From Ampullaceana balthica (taxonomy: Eukaryota > Mollusca > Gastropoda > Lymnaeidae): DNA of 64,000 nucleotides. Each line of letters begins with the position of its first letter. Position 1 is the stretch's first letter. This document shows, piece by piece, positions 59,936-64,000 of the stretch. The notes under the pieces were generated by a model. The model had not been told where the DNA came from, ran no database searches, and saw only the letters and a list, made by a program, of their open reading frames with translations. The translations under genes and the position numbers were made by a program. The stretch spans positions 427,501-491,500 of the forward strand of contig CALYLW010000320.1 in assembly GCA_944989445.1 (NCBI GenBank), in the 5' to 3' direction.

Positions 59936-62137
59936 ATAATTAACCATCATCAAATCCTCTTTTTACATTGATCCTTTTCCAAAATTAAAATATGAGCGAA
60001 AACCATGACATCATATAATATTTTTTTACAGCGCATCTTTAATTTGCACACCTTTTGATGCATTGGTGGAGTAATTTAGTTTTCCCTGCTTTCTAAAATT
60101 AGTAGCGTCACGGACAGACATTGCAAATTATATTGTTTAATAACAATATGCAAGTGTACGTTTGTTTTTAATCTAAATATGATTTTGAGATAACACTATG
60201 AAGTAAAAAAAAATCTTTGGTCTAAAGTAGAATCTTTAAAGTTCACGCCAGCTGTACCCTAAAATAAGTAATTGGGAACTCTAAAAGTTTATTCAATGCC
60301 ACCGCTTACAAGCCGTTTGGGGATGGAATCAAAAGTAAAATACCATTCACTAGTTAACGTGACCATCAAGGGTCGGGCAAAGTATCGCTACTATAAATAA
60401 CACATGAATAAAATCCCCATGTATGTCCTGAAATGAGATTTTAAAATAAAAAATTTTTTTTAAAAATTAAAGCAATTTTTTTTTAAAAATGTGTTTAATA
60501 AATCCATGAAAAGCGTTTCGTTGGTAAATTATTTTTCTGGATAATGGAAATTTAAATTTGGATGCAATTGAATATTAAACCTGCATTGTAAGAAAGGGGT
60601 TGTTTAGAAAATATTATATATCAGGAGCGTGAAACAGGTGGGGGATGACGTAAGAAAATGGTGGGGTAGCACTAAGTGGGGCCCGTGTAAGGCTAACGGA
60701 CTTTTCTTGTTTTGTTTTGTCTTGTAATATTTGTAGATACGTAGGTATGAAGCTTACCAATAATCCTTATTATCAATTTTAAACAATTATTTTTGTTGCG
60801 GTTCTTGTGCGTGGTGGGGGGGGGGCATCTCGAGACTACCATTATAGATTACAACCGGCTCCGTTTAGCGCGTGGTGGTGTCGAGAAACGGAACGAACAA
60901 AATCTATATGATATTTTAATTTCTAAATCGCCCATTGTCTTCATTAGAAGAAAAAAGTAAGGGCTTCGTTGCGTCATATATTTCTTTTGTTTAACATAAT
61001 TGTCCCGTATTAATCCCATCCGGTAGGATTTTCAAAAATTTTCAATCATTAAGAACTATATACCTTTTTATTTTTCTTCGCTTCCCTGTACCGTAATCAT
61101 CTCCCTAAACATGCGACTACGTTGCATCACCTTACAATAGTTGCGCCTCTGGTTTATTAACTCTAAACTCGGGAGAGGAAGAAACGAACCAACAACTCAT
61201 TCCATGATGTCGTAAATTGAACCGCACCACCAAATTGTTTGCCTCGATGTTCTTAAAGCTTAAACCAAACGAAGCATCCCTAAATTAAAATTCCCTCACA
61301 AATTAACACACGTAGTCCTATAGAAGACAGGGGAAAACGAGAAGGAAAAAAAAAGCCTTATACAGCGTCTCGCCTGTGGCGTTGGGAAGTCAAGAATTTT
61401 GACTATTTACAATTCATTTTGCACACCTACGCCTGCCACTGTGTCTTTTAATGACTTGGCAATCATTTCCCCCACCCTCACCTCACCCGCGCCCCGCAAA
61501 ACACTTTTTTATCTTCTCTAAGCGTCTCTCACGTATGGCGCCCTGGCTTAATGGTCCGATGTAATGCGAAATAAATTTGAAACGCTCTTGCAAAGGTCAT
61601 TGGCCGGGTGTCACGCTTGTCTCTCATTTGCTCACTGAAATTTAGGAATTTGAAAGCCCGCGTCATTCTGTGAAACGAAACAATTAAAGTTTGACTCTTT
61701 GAATGATAGAGTCGGTCTTATTGTTAAGTAGAGCACAACATTGTGTTTTTCACATCTTCTGAGTTGCCCAGTTCCTCTTGCTGAATATAGTATTATCTCC
61801 CTTCAATGTCTCACTCTCTCCCCTAGATGCCGTTTTGTCAGCAAAAAAAAAGGTGTAATTTTTTTTTCTTCCAAAAGTAGTCATATTCCTTCCATAAATT
61901 ATCGTAGCTCTCCCCTAAATGTCGTTTTTTTCTCTCCTAAAGAGTTGTTTTCTGAACCCTAAATGGCGGCTAATATCAATTTTGTTTTAAAAATCGTTAT
62001 ATAGTACATTTTGTTCTTGAGTTAATTTTAACCCCCAAAAAAATCATCAAGTTGGTCCAGTATAATTATGTGTTCAAATGTAGGAAACTTAACACCAACA
62101 TGTCACTGTATTGTAATTAGCAGTTGTGACACTCAGC
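59936..62137. other. Intergenic DNA, partly repeat-poor
   Basis: 60840-61720 is the most even in composition and lacks recognised repeats. No coding exon was identified. Confidence 0.4.
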
Positions 62138-62160
62138 TCTGAGCTCTCTCTCTCTCCCTC

Positions 62161-62237
<77 letters not shown>

Positions 62238-62272
62238 CCTGTCGCTCTCTCTCTCTCTCTCTCTCTTTGTTT
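62138..62272. repeat. (TC)n microsatellite
   Basis: About 130 bp of CT repeats with a few interruptions. Confidence 0.96.
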
Positions 62273-63795
62273 TTCTTTTTCAAACTATATGTCATTAAAT
62301 GAGGTTAGGCCAGGGGTCCACGATTAGTGGACTTGTGTTTTTGGTGTCATTTGACATTTAATCTAACTTTTTAAAACGTGCAAAGTATGTTTTTTTAGCT
62401 TTATTTTAGCGCAAGCGATAATGCCCATGCATCAATATAACCTTACGTTTTGTTGTTGTTGTTTTATTTTGTTTGTTTTGTTGTTTTTTTTTAAACTAAA
62501 AATATATAAAAAATTGTCTTGGGTTTTTTTCACTCTGCCAAGTGAGATGTATAGGGCTTGTCATTTCTAAAGGTAAATCTATTAATAGAAATATCCGATG
62601 TTTTGGGGTTGGACATATTTAATAAAATTTAATAAAATATGCGAGTAAATATGTAAATGTATAGGTATATTAAGAAGGTAGTATCTTATCAGCTATTTGT
62701 TAATTCTTCGTTAATTTAAGACAGGTTATTGGACTTGCACAAGAAAAAACAGTTTTGTAATTTTACTATGTTACCAATTTCGAGGACGATTTATTGTTCT
62801 GTATGCATGCTTAAAAACATTGTTCCGCTGAAATGTAGTCTAAAAATAGAACATTACACAATGAGTTATGACGTTTTCCGGTCTTAGAAATGACAAACCC
62901 AATTTACAACGTCGCATGAAGGCAGATCTGATTTAATACATTTTATATGCTTATGTCTATATTTGCACACCAAACCATATGGTTATTTTTTAGATGTGAC
63001 GCAATTAGATTGCCGAGTGACGCATATTTACTTCTTGAAGCTCCACTATGAAGTAATAATAATAAACATTCATAAACATTAAAATAACCCTTGTCTTTTC
63101 ACGACGGAAATCTTTTGCAGAAAATATCCGTAGCACGCAGATAGATCACTTTCATATATATTAATCAATCATGGGGGTTTACTGTTAGCAATTATCTCAA
63201 CATCCGGGTACTTGTTAATTCTATGTTAATTTTAGTCAGCTTAGTGTTCTTTGCCAACACAAAAACTTGTTAACAACTTTTTATATAAAAAATGTTTGCA
63301 AACGTATTGTTACTTATTTATATTGGCATTGTTTTTGCAGCAACAAAAAATATTCTAATACCATATATTAAACTAGCGTAATAAGGTATATATGACATAT
63401 CCCAATCACAAAGTTAATTGACCCTAAAGCCAATAAAACACATTACATTCGGGTTGGTGAGTGTAACGGTATGGTATAATTATAAACTGACTATTAAATA
63501 ATTAGTAATGCCGCTATACTATAATAGTGCGAACATGCTAAATGACGCATTAAAGTAAATAATACCTTGCGCGTGCGCGAGATTAACGGCATGGCAGAAG
63601 CGAAATGTTTTTTCTTCAGGATTCGTTCGAAGGCCGAAGGATCTGAAATACGTCTTTAAAGTTTGCATAATAGTCGGTTTTTTTTATGAATAGTAAATTA
63701 GTAAACACATTTACACATTGTTGTCTCTAAAATGAATCTTAAATGTATCTAATCAGGAGACATACAACATTTTCTTTATCATCTTTGCCGCTTAA
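62273..63795. other. AT-rich intergenic DNA
   Basis: No gene, RNA or named repeat seen. Confidence 0.45.
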
Positions 63796-64000
63796 GGGGC
63801 CGTCCATAAATAAGGACATAGTGTACCTGTGGGGGAGGGGGGTCACACATTTGTGACGATGTGTGACGAGCGGAGGGGCACGTCACATCAAAAAACGCGC
63901 AACATTAAAATAAAAGTTCCCCTTAAATATTTGATTGCGTACAATGTATTTAATGACGTTTTACATGGCTTCACGCGTGTTACGATATTAGAGTGCAGCC
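63796..64000. mobile_element. Family A element, cut by window end
   Basis: Starts GGGGCCGTCCATAAATAAGG after TTAA. Inside, TGACGTTTTACATGGCTTCA and TTAGAGTGCAGCC match the copy at 13310-13734, so about half the element is visible. Confidence 0.78.

Overview
The window is nuclear DNA from an invertebrate animal, most likely a mollusc (inference). Supporting signs are spliced genes with GT/AG introns, a bilaterian aristaless-related homeobox gene, tRNA-derived SINEs, CR1/L2-like LINE remnants, Helitrons, abundant short inverted-repeat elements, and dense micro- and minisatellites. Most of the 64 kb is AT-rich and non-coding. Nearly all long open frames are low-complexity or tandem repeats read through, not genes.

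Two real genes can be assembled. (1) On the + strand, 2856-15772, five small exons joined by phase-1 introns encode a 149-residue, cysteine-free secreted precursor. It has a signal peptide and three Lys-Arg-Gln processing sites, and a related helical motif recurs in exons 2, 3 and 5. It looks like a multi-peptide neuropeptide or peptide-hormone precursor. I do not recognise the family, and it is the best candidate here for something undescribed. (2) On the - strand, 48876-38600, three exons encode an Arx-type paired-like homeodomain protein (514 residues from the first visible Met), with the usual Q46/V47 homeodomain intron and a C-terminal OAR motif.

Layout. 1-2.8 kb: repeats and an (AC)n tract. 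2.8-15.8 kb: the peptide-precursor gene. Its second intron holds a 5.6-kb array of a 39-bp minisatellite, interrupted by an inverted-repeat element that carries a second element. Its third intron holds an unassigned block, a LINE 3' end and several short elements. 16-25 kb: hAT-type MITEs, LINE fragments, two SINEs and three adjacent minisatellites. 25-37 kb: a fold-back repeat present once inverted and then as four tandem ~748-bp units, plus a complete non-autonomous Helitron. 38-49 kb: the Arx gene, with a 1.8-kb Helitron in intron 1 that keeps both termini and the end of a Rep/helicase frame. 49-64 kb: upstream of Arx, with repeat-poor blocks that are candidate regulatory DNA, between minisatellites, hAT-like and Helitron elements.

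The two genes show no sign of working together. No rRNA, functional tRNA, CRISPR or bacterial-type operon features were found.
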